A stretch of DNA of 64,000 nucleotides from Heterodera schachtii (GCA_023374025.1 SIJG01000022.1:1302001-1366000), one strand, 5' to 3'; shown: positions 13,201 through 25,540, counted from the stretch's first letter. The notes: generated by a model not told the origin, from the letters alone. Program-made: numbers and translations.

Positions 13201-14087
13201 CATACTGTGTCTCCCCGCCCATATACCGTAACCCCTCTGATTCTTCTCCCCACACAGAAATTACGACCAATTTGTGGGCCAAGCGATGCGCGTTCGTCGG
13301 CTGATCCAGCGCGATTTCCAACACGTATTTGCCACCCAATGTGATGTGTTGCTGACACCGTCCACGCGTCGCTCGGCGCCGCTCCTTTCCGAATTGGTGG
13401 GCCGACCGCGCGTGGAGTTCCGCATGGACGACTTCTTCTTGGTCCCAGCCAACATTGCGGGTAATGCCGTGGCAACCAAGACGATAGGGGAGAGGAACGA
13501 GATTGGCGGGTGGTCCTTATTTGGTTGGGATTATTTGTCCATCCTTCGAGACGTGTTTTTTTCAAAAAACAAAAAAACAATTTGGAAATAGGGGGGCCGA
13601 AGCTTGGGGGTCCGACACTGCCGATAGGTGCCCCAGGGAAAATTATTTTGAAATTTTTAATGATTTTTTGAAAAATTTATTCCATTTTTTCGACGATTTC
13701 CTCAAATTAATCAAGAAGTTTACCTCTTATGGTACAATAGTATCACGGCCAAATGTAAATTTATTATTTTTTTATTAACTATTTTTTTTGTTTTTTACTA
13801 ATTTTATAACCCAAAAATATTTTCCATATAGCTTATAGTATCTTGGCAAAACCTACAAAAAAAAACTAAAAATTTTTTCAAAAATCCCTCATTTAGGTGT
13901 GCCGGCCATTTCGGTGCCATTCGCCCATTGTGCCCAAGGCCATCCGTTGGGTGTGCAGCTGGTTGGCCCTTATTTGGCGGACGAATTTCTGCTCGACATT
14001 GCCAAGTTGCTCGTGCCGTTGCCGAGCCCCGCTGTTGCTGATGGCGAAAGCCAAGCCAAGAACAATGATGATGATGATGATCGCTAA
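10286..14087 (+). CDS. QRSL1: Glutamyl-tRNA(Gln) amidotransferase subunit A, mitochondrial
   Basis: GatA hydrolyses glutamine and, with GatB/GatC, converts Glu-tRNA(Gln) to Gln-tRNA(Gln) in mitochondria. Ten exons join in phase: 10286-10440, 10628-10722, 11022-11060, 11137-11299, 11520-11695, 11802-11923, 12226-12398, 12729-12872, 13258-13460 and 13897-14087. They encode 486 aa, slightly shorter than the human ~528. The amidase Lys-Ser-Ser triad is visible: K48 in TIKDNY, S136 in GGSSSG and S160 in GSDTGGS. Other family blocks are [25 protein letters not shown] and [15 protein letters not shown]. The Arg-rich N-terminus ([16 protein letters not shown]) fits a mitochondrial presequence. The C-terminus ends in an Asp run. 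All introns are GT-AG. Intron 7 carries a tRNA gene on the other strand. Confidence 0.96.
12501..12572 (-). tRNA. tRNA-Glu (CTC)
   Basis: On the minus strand the sequence starts TCCGTTGTGGTCTAGTGG and ends GCAACGGAA. The 7-bp acceptor stem TCCGTTG/CAACGGA is intact. The D arm has the A box TGGTCTAGTGGTT. The anticodon stem TGTGA/TCACA holds loop CTCTCAC (anticodon CTC). The T arm reads CCGGGGTTCGATTCCCCG. It is 72 nt including the discriminator base. A T-run follows on the minus strand (TACTTTTTTTC), a normal Pol III stop. It lies in GatA intron 7, antisense to that gene. Confidence 0.97.
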
Positions 14088-14960
14088 TTGCTTGTGGAAG
14101 CCGATGCCAATTCCAAACAATCTCTATCCCACATCCAAATTTGGCACCACTTTTAGGAAACCGATGACCAATTTATTAATTTGTGTTTAAGATGTGCCAT
14201 CATTATTAATTGCCCATCATCATCATTATCTGCTAGTCGTCGTTGTTGTTTTAGCATTTTGTCCCCCCTCCTCTCTTTTTTTGTTTTTGTCGCATCATTT
14301 ATTTATTAATTGATTTTTCTCAAAAAGTGATCTCTCGTCAGAAAAAACAGAGCTCAATTTGCTATTGTATAATTATTGTTTGTTGATTTGTTGTTGTCTA
14401 TTTTTTTGTTGTTGTTTATTTAATTAAGAGAAGGAAAATAAATTTATTATTTTCGGCATTAAATTTGGTTCAATTTAAATTGTACCCCCCCCCCCCCCTC
14501 CTCCTAATTACCCTCCTCCGCTGATCTAATTATGTTACCTTTTCTCGAGGGGATAATCGGCCATCTGTCTCCATTGGTATGTGATCAATTGGCCAAACTG
14601 CTAATGATCGATGGCTTTGTGTGGATCACATTCATCCCCTTCGTGGGCTTTTCTCCCAACTCGGCAAATTTAGCCCTTCCCCATGAGAGGGGGGGGGGGG
14701 GGGGGGGTTGCTAAATCCATCAACCCCCCCCCCCCCCCCCCTCTTTCCCACACAAATTCCATCCCAATTCATTATCCAATTATCCAGCGAAGGGGGGGGG
14801 GCAGATGCCGATAACTAACAATGCCATGTTTTAAAAAAAAAAATTAAAAAACGATGGCGAAAATTGAATTTACCCTCCCCCAGCCGGTAAAGGCAAAAAT
14901 AAAATAAATTTTAAAAAATTAGAAATACATTAAGCCCTTCTTTAAATATGTAGGAATCAG
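14088..14960. other. GatA 3' flank and homopolymer-rich spacer
   Basis: No gene is seen. An AATAAA near 14437 could end the GatA mRNA. The stretch holds long C and G runs (near 14485-14498, 14689-14708, 14724-14742 and 14791-14800), unusual in otherwise AT-rich DNA. Confidence 0.6.
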
Positions 14961-15387
14961 GGGTACTTTCCTGTTATGTGACTACAAGCCAAAATTACAA
15001 AAAACAACAAAAGGGCGCGGCAAAATTCACATCGAGAAGCTGATCCATTTGATGAAATTTTATCAGCGATTGTTACGTTTATACCTCCCAAGTTGGGTTG
15101 GTCGGAACCGGGAATTTTGAGGTAAACCGGGACCGGGACTTTTTGGGTTGAAAAACCGCGGGACCGGGAAAAAACCGGGACTTTTCGGGTTGAAAAACCG
15201 GGACATTTTTGGCTGGGAAAACCGGGAAAAAACCGGGACTTCGGTACTCAGTTGTCCGTGTTTTGGTCCCGGTCCCGACCAACCCTACTCCCAACTGATG
15301 CTGCTGTCTGTTGTGCGATTTGCGTGCCCTTTAATTGTTTTTTTTTTTTTTTAATTTTGGCTTGTAGTCATATAACAGGAAAGTACC
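14961..15387. mobile_element. Foldback element with 7-bp target duplication, host of a nested insertion
   Basis: Ends are inverted: GGTACTTTCCTGTTATGTGA on the left and TCATATAACAGGAAAGTACC on the right. The arms continue with CTACAAGCCAAAATTA and AAAGGGCGCGGCAAAATTCA-like blocks. The 7-mer GAATCAG stands directly before (14954-14960) and after (15388-15394). The centre is occupied by a second element at 15093-15287. Confidence 0.8.
15093..15287. mobile_element. hAT-like MITE with GGGACCGGGA body, nested
   Basis: The right end, read inverted, is TAGGGTTGGTCGGGACCGGG; the left end is TTGGGTTGGTCGGAACCGGG. Flanking 8-mers CTCCCAAG and CTCCCAAC differ by one base, as expected of an aged target duplication. 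The body is built of alternating ACCGGGACTTTT and GGGTTGAAAAACCGGGA units. Confidence 0.8.
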
Positions 15388-15423
15388 GAATCAGTATAGT
15401 TCTGGAAACAACTAACTTTTAAC

Positions 15424-15614
15424 TAGAGTGCCACGGGACCGGGAATTTTGGGCCAACCCGGGACCGGGACCTTTTCGGGTTGAAAAACCGGGAATTTTTG
15501 GCTGGGAAAACCGGGAAAAAACCGGGACTAGTCCCGGTCCCGGTCAAAACCGGGACCTTGGTACTCAGTTGTACTCAGTTGTCCGCTACCAGGTCCCGGT
15601 CCCGTGGCACTCTA
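15424..15614. mobile_element. hAT-like MITE with perfect 8-bp target duplication
   Basis: Perfect 21-bp terminal inverted repeats start TAGAGTGCCACGGGACC. The identical 8-mer CTTTTAAC flanks both sides (15416-15423 and 15615-15622). The body is again GGGACCGGGA-type repeats. An 8-bp target duplication and a TAG-start end are features of the hAT superfamily. There is no transposase, so it is non-autonomous. Confidence 0.9.
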
Positions 15615-16491
15615 CTTTTAACAAATGACAACAAACTTCTGTGTCAAAAAATATGAAAAAAATTTAGGAAAACTTTCATTTTTTGAAAATTTGAAACATT
15701 TTTAACCTTTCAAATATTTTAAAGAAAATTCATTTGTTTATTTAATTTTTTAGAGTCCCCAAGGCCCAGAGACTTTCATTCTCGGCAAAAAACCGCTTTC
15801 TAAAAATTTTTGACTATTCCCCGGCCTTATGGTTCCAATTTGAAAAAAAATCCCCAGGCCTCTCGCAATTCTCGGCATAAAATTCAATTAAAATATAATA
15901 AATTCATAAAAAAAAAAGTTTATTTAAAAGCGCCTAAGGCATTGAGCGAAAAGCGTGCTTTTCCCAGCAGCGGAAGCAAAACTCACTCGATAAACAATTA
16001 AAGTTTGAGGAGGGGCGGCGGCACCGCTAAACCGACCGACGCACTCAAATGCCAAAACGCCGGGGGGGGGGAGGCAAAAGGAATTTCTTTGTTGGCAAAA
16101 AATGCCAATTAATTTGGCATTTTATGTTGCAATAGTTGCAATTTTAATAGAATTTTTTTTAATAAATATTTATTTGTTTTGATAAATAAATGGTTTATTT
16201 ATTCATTTGTTGGATTTTTTTGGGAATTTGATAAAAATGGCTTAAATGATTTTTCTATTTTTATTTGCTTTTTAAATATTTGTAAAATTATTAAAAATTA
16301 AATTCTTTTCTTTTATATTATAATATGCATTTTTTCTGCCGAATTCCATTGAGATTTTGTTCTTAAAATTGAATTTTAATTGCTGTTTTTTTTATTTTAA
16401 AAATTTACATAAATTTGTTTGATTTATTTTTTTTTTTAAAATGGAATTTAAATGTAATATATTTATAAATTTATAATATGTCCCCTGGCGT

Positions 16492-16563
16492 CGTGCAAAT
16501 AGCGCAGTTGTAGCGCAGCCACAGGTCCCATTATTGAACGCGGGTTCAGTCCCGCTAGCACGC
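16492..16563 (+). tRNA. tRNA-Met-like pseudogene or tRNA-derived SINE head
   Basis: A tRNA-like fold is partly intact: acceptor CGTGC/GCACG, D stem GCGC/GCGC with A box TAGCGCAGTTGTAGCGC, and T stem GCGGG/CCCGC with B box GGTTCAGTCCC. The T loop has 6 instead of 7 bases, and the anticodon arm around CCCAT does not pair. A TTTTTT Pol III stop follows at about 16568. The D arm resembles tRNA-Met and CAT is present. I infer a decayed tRNA-Met or the head of a SINE. Confidence 0.5.
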
Positions 16564-17144
16564 AGTCTTTTTTCTTTATCGAAAATCGAAAAATAAACAA
16601 ATAAATTATTAACAAATATATTTTTTTGATTTTTTTAGGTCGATATAAATGTGTAAAAAAAACTGGTATCCCTACAAATCCGAGGTCCATAAAAATAAAT
16701 ATTAGATTTGTTGAAGGAATTTAATTAAATTTATTATTAAAAAAATTTTTGTAGAAAAATATTTTCGAAAAATAATGAAAAATGTATTTTATTAATATTT
16801 AATATAGTTTTACAATAATATTTATTTTTTACTTTTATTTCATTAAAATTTACATTTTTTTTTTAAATTTTATACTTTAAATATATTTTATAAACAATAA
16901 TCAAAAATTTGCATCAAATAAATTTTAATTTCATAAAAATGCATTTTTTAAATTTTTTTTTTTTTTCGTATTTTGTTTTTGCATTTAATATTTATTTATT
17001 TGCTCCTCCCCCGGGGGATTTGCTGGGCTTATCAAGAAGGCTTTAGTCCTATGAATAATAATGGCCTTTCTCCCCCTCCGTTGGATGCAATGGCACCATT
17101 TGTCCAGTGAATCAAATTGTGCATTTAAAATTTATTTTTGCTAC

Positions 17145-17372
17145 CATTGTTTGGCATTTAAATTTATTTTTTATCCAATTTTGGCATTTAAATTTATTTT
17201 TCCCCATTGTTTGGCATTTAAATTTATTTTTTATCCAATTTTGGCATTTAAATTTATTTTTCCCCATTGTTTGGCATTTAAATATATTTTTTATCCAATT
17301 TTGGCATTTAAATTTATTTTTTCGCATTGTTTGGCATTTAAATATTTTTTTTTCCAATTTTGGCATTTCGTA
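17145..17372. repeat. 60-bp AT-rich tandem repeat, about 3.7 copies
   Basis: The unit alternates GGCATTTAAATTTATTTTT with either TATCCAATTTT or CCCCATTGTTT, so half-units of about 30 bp form a 60-bp higher-order period. It is open in several frames only because of its composition; I do not treat those ORFs as genes. Confidence 0.9.
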
Positions 17373-18507
17373 GACCCATTTTTCTCCCTTTTCTACTTTT
17401 GCTTAATTTTTTCATATTAATTTATACTAATTAGGCACTCTTCCTCATTGGCAATGTTTGATTGCACATTAAATTTTAAATTTTTTGGCCAAATTTTTCA
17501 AATTAAAATTTTTTTTTTTTTTTTGCCAAATTTTTGAAATTTATAAAAAGTGCCGCCGCCTTTTCCATGGCACCATTTTCCTTCGGCCATAAGGTTCATT
17601 AACTGGACAAAACGCTCCTTGCCAACCCAACTTCAACAAAATGAGCGCCTCGAGGGTCGCCGCTGTCCGTCCTTTTTATTTTTTTTTCCCGGAGGCGGCG
17701 GATGGCGTGCCAACCATTCATTCATTACGCATTGTGTGCCCGCCGGAGTTAATTGCAGTTTTTTAGCCCCCCAAGCATGCTTTGAAAAATGTTTTCATGA
17801 AAAATGGTCGTCCTAATAACCCCGCGGGGTCACCGATTTTTAAGGGTTGGCAAAATCGACGGACGGACACTTAAAATGCCAACAATGGCGGGGGGGGGGG
17901 GAATTATTGGGCCCATTTTCATTGGCACGGTCCTTTTTCACGTCCCCGAATTTTCAATAAATCCCCGCTATTTTTGTTCCTATTTTCCCCGTTCTCATAA
18001 AACAATTTCCAAAATCCCCGGCATTTTTGGGCATTTTTCCCAGCCCTCCCAAAAATTTTCAAAAAAATCTCCGACATTTTTGGACCTTTTCCCCGCTTTC
18101 CCCAAAATTTCCGAAAGCCAACCGAATACTATTTTTGCACATTTTACATGCCATTTAGGCAAATTGCGGTTTGGCGCCTCTTAGCCTTAATGGAAGATTA
18201 AAAATTGGAGAAAAAAATTTTGCCCATTTTCCCCCAATCATTTTGCCGAAAATATTTTCAACAAAAGGAAGTAATTTCTTAATGCATCCAATAATTAAGG
18301 TCAGTTTTAACGAATTCTTTAATGGACCACCAAGAGTTTAGCCCCAACCCAATTTATTTTTTTCTAATTGCCCTTAATTACCCGTCCCCCGAGGGCACAC
18401 ATTTTTCCGTTGGTTAATTAGCGGTTGACTCTTCAACCCAAAGATTGGTGGGCATTAGAAACATGAACCGACCCCATTTTCCCGCCTTTTTTTTCTTCAA
18501 AATTGGC

Positions 18508-18660
18508 ATGGGTGTGGTGTGCCATTGTTCCGGCCGACGACGGCACGGCACACGCATTGCCCTGGAGGGCATTTTTAAGCGGCACAAAAAAATGTTTGCC
18601 CCCGAGGCGCGGCGCCGCGTATTTTTGGACCGGGAGCGGCGGCAGCTGCTTCTAAGATGA
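18508..18660 (+). CDS. Possible small basic ORF or terminal exon, 50 aa
   Basis: An ATG at 18508 opens a 50-residue frame, MGVVCHCSGRRRHGTRIALE onward, ending ERRQLLLR. Its GC content is much higher than the surroundings, as with true exons here. There is no recognisable domain, and no clear acceptor upstream (the T-run ends CTTCAAAATTGGC). Weak support only. Confidence 0.2.
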   Translation: MGVVCHCSGRRRHGTRIALEGIFKRHKKMFAPEARRRVFLDRERRQLLLR

Positions 18661-20696
18661 ATTTTTCCCATCCGCCCCCAAAAGCGCGTTTAATTTGTTA
18701 CTCTCCTCAAAACGATGGGCCCGGGGGGGGAGGCTAATGGGAAAATTAGGGGCCCAAGAGATGGATGGAATGGCATCCAAAATAATATGATATTTTGGCA
18801 TGAATTTTGGATTTTTTAAATTTAAAAAAAGGCACCGCCGAGGCTTTTTCAGCCCCACTTAACTTGGAGGCTCCATTTTTCAAGGAATATTTGCATTTTA
18901 AAATTTCAAAAAGAAGAGGAAATATTTGGCCAATTAGGCAAATTAATTTGTCGGCTTTTTTATTTTAAATTTTTTAAATTATTATTTATCAAAATATGGA
19001 CGCAGTGGCCCACAATCAAAAATTTAGCTTTTAATTACCTAATTAGTCATAAAATCAATTAATCCACCGACGGGTGGAAAGAACTGTGACGTGCCCATCA
19101 CTTAAAAATTTTTTAATTTCAAATTTAAAACAAAATTAATTGACCATATATTTTCAATGGCTAATTGAGCATATTTGGAGCTATCGAATAATAAACCAAA
19201 ATATTTATTTGGTCACTTAAAAGAAATGTTTTCCTTAATTTTTTGAATTTTGGCAATTTTTGAATGACGTCACCGAACCGAATGAAAAAAAATTGGTTTT
19301 GTAAAATGCTATAAATCACATTAATCTTCAAAATCAATTAGCGTTTAAACAAATTTAAATTCGCTCAAAATTTAATTGGAAAATATTGGCAAAAAAATTT
19401 TTAAAAAAAATCCTCCTGTGAAAACGGCTCAATGTTTGAACTTTAAATTGAATTTTACATCAAACACACACACAGAAATGAACAGACAAACAAACAAAAA
19501 TTGAATTTTATCCCTCCGACGGATGTGAAAAGCTTTTGCTTTTTTATTCAATAAAATTTTGTGCCGTGGCACGGAGCATTCATTATTCATTTCTCATTTA
19601 ATAGGAATATTTTTTGGCAAAAAATTGGGCGAAATTTTAAATTTTGAAATTTAAATATTTCTCATAATAAATGTTAATTTAATAAATAAATAAATAATAT
19701 TTATTTTTTATTTATATAATATTTCTAAAAAATTAAAAGCAAATTCAAAACTCAACTTGCCAAAAATTCCCCGAAATTTAAAATTTAAGCTTTTTTTTTC
19801 AATTCCCGCAAAAAAAAATAAATAATAGTTTAATAAATATTAGTGAAAACAATTTAAATAAATTCAATTTAAAAAATGTTTTTTTTTGTCAATCCGCATA
19901 ATTAAAATGAATAAATTTAATAAAGAATTCTGCAAAAAATAAATAATTTAATAAGTGATTATTTTTTCTGGCAAAATTTTTATTTTAAATAAATAAATCA
20001 TAAAATATTTTAAAATTTTTAATTTTTCACTAAATAATTTAAATTTTAGGCAAATAAAATATCTTTTTTCCGCTTCCTTTTTTTGTGCCCTGCGGCGGTG
20101 CCGCAATTTTTTCTCACGAAAATGTACAAAAAAATTGTTTTTGTCTTCATCAATTAATAATAATGCATGTGTCTAACAAATAAGCATTGTTGGCTGAAAT
20201 GATTGCGGTGAAAGGAAACTTTGGTTAATTAATTAATTTAATTTAAGTTTCAATAATTTCCCTAAGAGCCAAAATAATAGATTTAAATGCTTCAATTAAA
20301 TTTACATGCATTTAAAATAGTTAATTCATGTGAAATATTTGCTTTTCATTATTATATTTAATTAATAAAATTACTTTTCCAAAAACTTTTCGATTTCTAA
20401 ATTTAATGGGATTAAATTATATATTTGCAATTAATAAATTTTGAAAAACATTTTAAATTAATTAAATTAATTTTCCAATATTTTTTTTTCAATAACAAAC
20501 ACTCAAGTTTTAACTATTTGTCTTATTAAAGCTCAATGTTTTTTATTTAATTTATTAAAAGATTCGAAAAACAAAAATTCTGTAAAAATAAAACAAATTT
20601 TGTTTAAAAAAATATTTTAAAATTCATTTTTCAGTTTATTCTCCGCCGACCGGCGGCGCATTTCGTCCAAAGCATTGCCACCAACGGCACCACCGA

Positions 20697-23450
20697 ATGC
20701 CATCCCCGCCCTCTCGTTGTTGTGCCATCATTTTGTTGATTTTGTGCCACAATTTGCCACTGATTTTGCCCATTCTTTTCCTGGAAGACGGTGACAAAAA
20801 AAGCGAATTTTTAAAATTAAAATTAAAATTTAAATTTCAAAATATGTTTCAGACAGTTCAGCGTCAGGCAGCACCAGATGTTTTTGTGACAAAAAGGCAA
20901 ATATTTTGTTTTTAAATTAATACAAAATTTTCAACATTTTTAATCCGGTATAAAATTTGAATTTTAATTCAAATTTATTTTCATTTAAAAACTTTTTAAA
21001 ATTGTAACACAAAATTATTTTTCTTTTTATTTAAATAGCCAATATATTCAATAATAAATTTAAATTAAAAAAAGCATTTTTAGTAGAAATAATCTGAAAT
21101 TAATAAATTTAATATTTTTTATTAAAAAATAAATAAATAAATTGCGTTTTTAATTTTCGAATTGTGGCGGCGGTGCGCTGGTCTGTGCCGGCAAATTTTG
21201 CCTGATCGGAGTACGGCACGAGGACAGTGCCGACGGACAAGGACGATTGGACCAGGTAAATAATAAAAATGTTAAAAATTAAAATTGACTAATTAATTTT
21301 TTTTTATTTTTTATAATTGAAATAAAATTAAATTTAATTTTTCCATTATTTAAAATAAACAAATATTTTTATAGAAAGATAAGGAAAGAAGTAAAATTAA
21401 AATACAAAAAAAATAATTTAATTACATTTAATTTAAATATTTTAAAATTTAAAATTCAAATTAATTATTTTCAATTATTTTCAAAAATTATTGTACTAAT
21501 TGCCATATAAAAACTAGCATTGCCTGGAGCAAGAAAGCGCATTGCCCAAGGGCAAAGGGTGCGCGAGGGATTGGCGCCAATGGTCCGAGGTGAAAATTTA
21601 AATTAAAATTAAATTTAAATAAATTAAAATATTTAAATTCCCCCCCCCCCCCCGTTTCCCCAAAGGTTTGCATTTGTGAGGAGAATTTGTGCAACACGTG
21701 GGCATTTCTTCGCGCCCAAATGGTCAAAAAAATTGCATAATATTTACCCAATTAAATATATTTAAAACCGAAAAAAACGGCACGGCATTTTTCAAGGGTA
21801 ATTTAGTAATTTTAATTAATTAGTAATAAGTGATTTGGTTGATTGATATTTTTCAATAAAATAACGAAAAAATAAATAAATAATAAAAAATATCGAAAAA
21901 TACACGAAAATTTTTCGGTCGAAAATTTCAATATATTTCGAACCAATAAATTAATTGTGCCGTTCTAATATAAATTGAATTTATGAAAATTTGTTTCTCT
22001 CATCAGATTCTTTAAAATTTGTGTGTAATTTTAAACCCTTTGAAAAGTAATGAGCAATTAAAATTTGAAAAAAAAATCAGCCAAAAAAAAATTAATTGAA
22101 AAATCCAAAAAAATCACGCTCCATCCAATTTTTTGTCATTTTTTAATTGTAAAAATAAAAGATAATTAGTTGACTAATTGTTTTGTTAATTTTTTTTCCA
22201 GGACACGCCCATTTCCGCCGGCCCAATTTTTGGGCACCATTCCCACAGAACTGGCGCGGCACCACTGCCACCGCTCCACGCGCAGCGTTCAACAGCTGTC
22301 GGTGCCGCAGGCGCATTGGCCACCGACCATTCGGCACAACAGCAAAGGGTCCGTTGCTGCTTTTTTGCTGATCAGACAGATCAATCAATACCTGATCAGT
22401 TTCAAAACTGATGGGGTGGAGCATGGATTCCCTTTTTTATGCAAAAAATTTTTGACATAAAGTTTATCATATTTTTTAAAACTCGGGATCGGCAATTTTC
22501 CACCGCACAAAATCCACGGCACTTTTAGTCAATCGACAAAATGGAAAAAAAACTCACATTTTATCTTTTGTCAATCACTCTGATCACACAAAATGACTGA
22601 TCAATGCAAACTCACTGTCTAGAACATTGATCAGTTTGTTAAACGAAAATATTTGTTTGATGGCCCAAAAAATTTGTAACAATGATGGGTGCCACACTCA
22701 GTTAAATCAATTCAATTCATGTGCTAAATACCGTATACTCAGCCAAATCAACTGAATTACCGTTCCGAATACCGTATATTCATTGAAAACAATCCAATTA
22801 CCGCACCAAATACTACTCAGTCAAATCAACTCACATACCGTACAAAAACACCGTACACGCAGTCCAATCACCAATTTTCTTCTCTGGTCCCTGATCAAAT
22901 ATTTCACTGTCTGTTCTTCAGCTGCCCTCCCACTACGATCGGGACAGTGCCAATGCCAATGCCAACCATGCGCTGTTGGCACGGGGCGAGTTGGCCAACG
23001 ACGACAACGACGGCAACAACGATCCGATGGGCTTTGGCCAAGCGGAGGCGGACCAAACGGCACGCCATCGGCGCGGACCGGCACTCATCCTTCTGCTGGT
23101 CGTGTTGCCGCTGGTTGTTGGCGCATTTACAGTGAGTGCCGTTTTATAATTGCGGAAATGCCAAATTCGAATTTTTCCAAAAACAAAAAAAAAAATCGGA
23201 CGGAATGCCAAAAATATGAAAATTTTTTAAATTAAAACGTAAAGATTTATTTTTAATAATTAATTTCACAAAAAATTTATTTTAACTATTTGCTGCTCCA
23301 ACTCGCATTTTTGTAAACATGGATTATTCGTGGCACTTTTCCGAAAAAAAACATTACGCCAAACATTGTGCCAACATTCAAATTTCTGTTCATTTCCCTC
23401 CCCCAAAGGTGCTGCTCGTCTTTCTCAACTACCACTGCAACATGCTCTGA
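20697..23450 (+). CDS. Ly6/uPAR-type (three-finger) membrane protein
   Basis: Eight exons join in phase: 20697-20790, 20853-20896, 21160-21255, 21518-21589, 21666-21722, 22202-22348, 22922-23131 and 23409-23450, giving 253 aa. The N-terminus MPSPPSRCCAIILLILCHNL looks like a signal peptide. Residues ~41-115 hold the Cys pattern of nematode Ly6/activin-receptor-like domains: CFCDKK, CGGGALVCAGKFCLIG, HCLEQESALPKGKGC, then the diagnostic VCICEENLCNT. A Ser/Ala/Gly/Gln-rich stalk follows. Near the C-terminus the hydrophobic GPALILLLVVLPLVVGAFTV could be a membrane anchor or GPI signal. Intron 2 begins with GC and lacks an AG end. An AATAAA lies at 23581. The ligand is unknown; such proteins often modulate receptors. 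Confidence 0.8.
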
Positions 23451-23586
23451 TTTGATCACCATTTTGGCACAAAAAGAGAGTGATTTGATTGATGGACGGG
23501 ATTTATATATTCTTTAAGCTTTTTGTCTCGCCTAAATTTGCTTTTTTGCATTTTTATTATGCCATTGTAAAATTATGACTAATAAA

Positions 23587-24216
23587 ATTTATATTTTATT
23601 TTTTAATTAAAAAATATTATTCAAATTTTTTTTTTTCAAAATTTAATATAAATTATTATTTTTAATTGTCTATAAAAAAATCTTTTTAATTAAATTTTAT
23701 TGTTGAAATATTATTGCAACGTTATAAAAAAAAAATAAAAAAATTTGTTTTGCAATATTTAATATCATTTTTTAAAATATATTTTTTATTTTATCTTTTT
23801 TTGAATTATTTATATTTTTGTCGTCAATAATTTTGGTTCTTAAAAAGTGTTTTAATGTTTTTATTTATTTTATTTTAATTTTTCAAATTCATTTTTAATT
23901 AATTTAATTTTTAAGTTTTATTTTAAAATTCACTTTAATTTCTTTCCATTTTTACCAATTTATTTTTAATTTTAAATTATTATTTCCAATATTTTCCACC
24001 AATTATATATTATTTTTGCAAAAATAAATCTCTTCTCCGTCCCCATAAAAAGTCAATTTCCTCATAAATATTTGCATCCATTTTCCCACCTAATTTCCAT
24101 AATTTTCTCCACAAAAATGGGCGACGCCGCCAGAAGTGCTTTTGTTTGCTCCAATTATTTTCCATTTAAAACGCCAAATTAAGCGCCAAATTTAAAAATT
24201 CAAATTTCTTAAAAGT
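23587..24216. other. AT-rich spacer, no gene seen
   Basis: Almost pure A/T from the end of the Ly6 gene to about 24000. No splice-linked open frame is visible on either strand. Confidence 0.6.
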
Positions 24217-24461
24217 TCATCGCCCGGCATCCGCATTTTCCCCCACATTTGGTGGTGCCAATGGAAGTGCCGCCGCCGCAATATTCAAATTTAGCGGCGG
24301 CGCCGTCCGACGAAGTGCCCTTAGGCGATTTTTGTGCCGTGCCGTCCCCCGTCCCCCGCCCATTATGCCCTCAAGCGGTCCAATAAATGATGGGGGAGGG
24401 GCGAAAAGTGTGCCGTCTTCGGCGCCGACAATGGCACTTTTGCTGCCACCCTCTCCGGCGG
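24217..24461 (-). CDS. Possible terminal exon of an unidentified minus-strand gene
   Basis: On the minus strand TTTCCAG at 24468-24462 precedes an open frame starting AGEGGSKSAIVGAEDGTLFA and ending NVGENADAGR-stop. GC content is exon-like in a low-GC setting. No domain is recognised, and an upstream partner is unclear; a minus-strand frame around 26460-26350 (SSSSVRRNQLTGRAKFGFKI) is one candidate. Low complexity (Gly, Ala, Pro) means it may be spurious. Confidence 0.25.
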
Positions 24462-25540
24462 CTGGAAATAAAATAAAACAAAAAAAAAAGAGTGTATTCA
24501 TTTTGTTTGTTTTTACTCACGGAACTCCCCCGACCTCCCACCGGCGCCGTTTTTTTTTTTTGAAGAGGATTTTGGCACGAATAAAAGTGCCATTGAATGG
24601 GCCGCCGGGCGGGTGGGAAAAAAAATAATTTATTGGCAAATTTTTATTATGAAAAAATTTATTGGGCGGGGAGGGAAGGGTTCTTCTCCACCCACCCTCA
24701 CACAGTTTTGGTATTAAAAATTATTCTCCTTTTTCATTGTTTCGTTCTTTTTTTATTATTAAAAATTTTTAATACGGAAATTTATTTATTTTTTTAATTA
24801 AAATTTTTTGATTTAACGAAAAATTGCGTAGGTTTTTCCGGCATTGATCCCGAGTCCCGAATTTATAGATTATACATTTGAATTTCGCGATTTGTCCCGT
24901 TTTGGAGCGATTTCCCGGGTTCAAAAGCGGAATCCCAGTCTCGAGTTTCCCAAAATTGCCGGTCTCGACCCCTCCCGCTTTAAAAAAACAAATTATTTTT
25001 TGGCCATTTAAATTTTATTCCAAACAAAAATATTTTTTTGGCAAATTTTTTCCCACTGATTTATTTCAAAAAGTATTTACATAAATTATGTTCAAATCTG
25101 GTTTTTAGAATAATATTTGCAAATTATTCAGAGGATTAAAAAAGCAAGACTTTTTAGGAAAATTTTCTTTAATATTGAAAGTCCATTTAACAAATTGCAT
25201 TTTAAATAAGCATTTTAAAGCATTTAAAATTTCCATTTTTTTAAAATAAAATTAATAAACCTTTTATAAAAAAGTTTAAAATTCCCAATTATTAAAAAAT
25301 AAAATTTTAAAGACTTATTTACGACATTTACCCAAATAAAATTGAAATTTTGAATGCTTTTCTTCCAATTTGTTATTTAAATGCATCAATCTTTCCCCAA
25401 TAAATTTTTCTGATAAGAGTCCCCCATTAACGATCAGTTCACATTCCAACGCTCAAAATTCTTTTTCTGCCAATTTGTCTCAATTATCCCCAACCGATCG
25501 ATCACTCTCCCAATAATGTTCGGCCTCATTCTTCCGGCTC

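Larger units (their letters stand above)
15623..20696. other. AT-rich gene desert
   Basis: Apart from the tRNA-like relic and the 60-bp repeat listed separately, about 5 kb shows no convincing spliced gene. GC-richer islands at 17550-17880 and 18480-18660 carry open frames without clear splice partners. Much of 19.4-20.6 kb is nearly pure A/T. Confidence 0.6.

Noticed and set aside
15079..15628. Open frames with GTGKKPG and FPVFQPEKS repeats
   Set aside because: Compositional consequence of the GGGACCGGGA repeats in two MITEs.
17061..17420. Open frames with repeated LAFKFIF text on both strands
   Set aside because: Produced by the 60-bp AT tandem repeat; no splice sites or family similarity.
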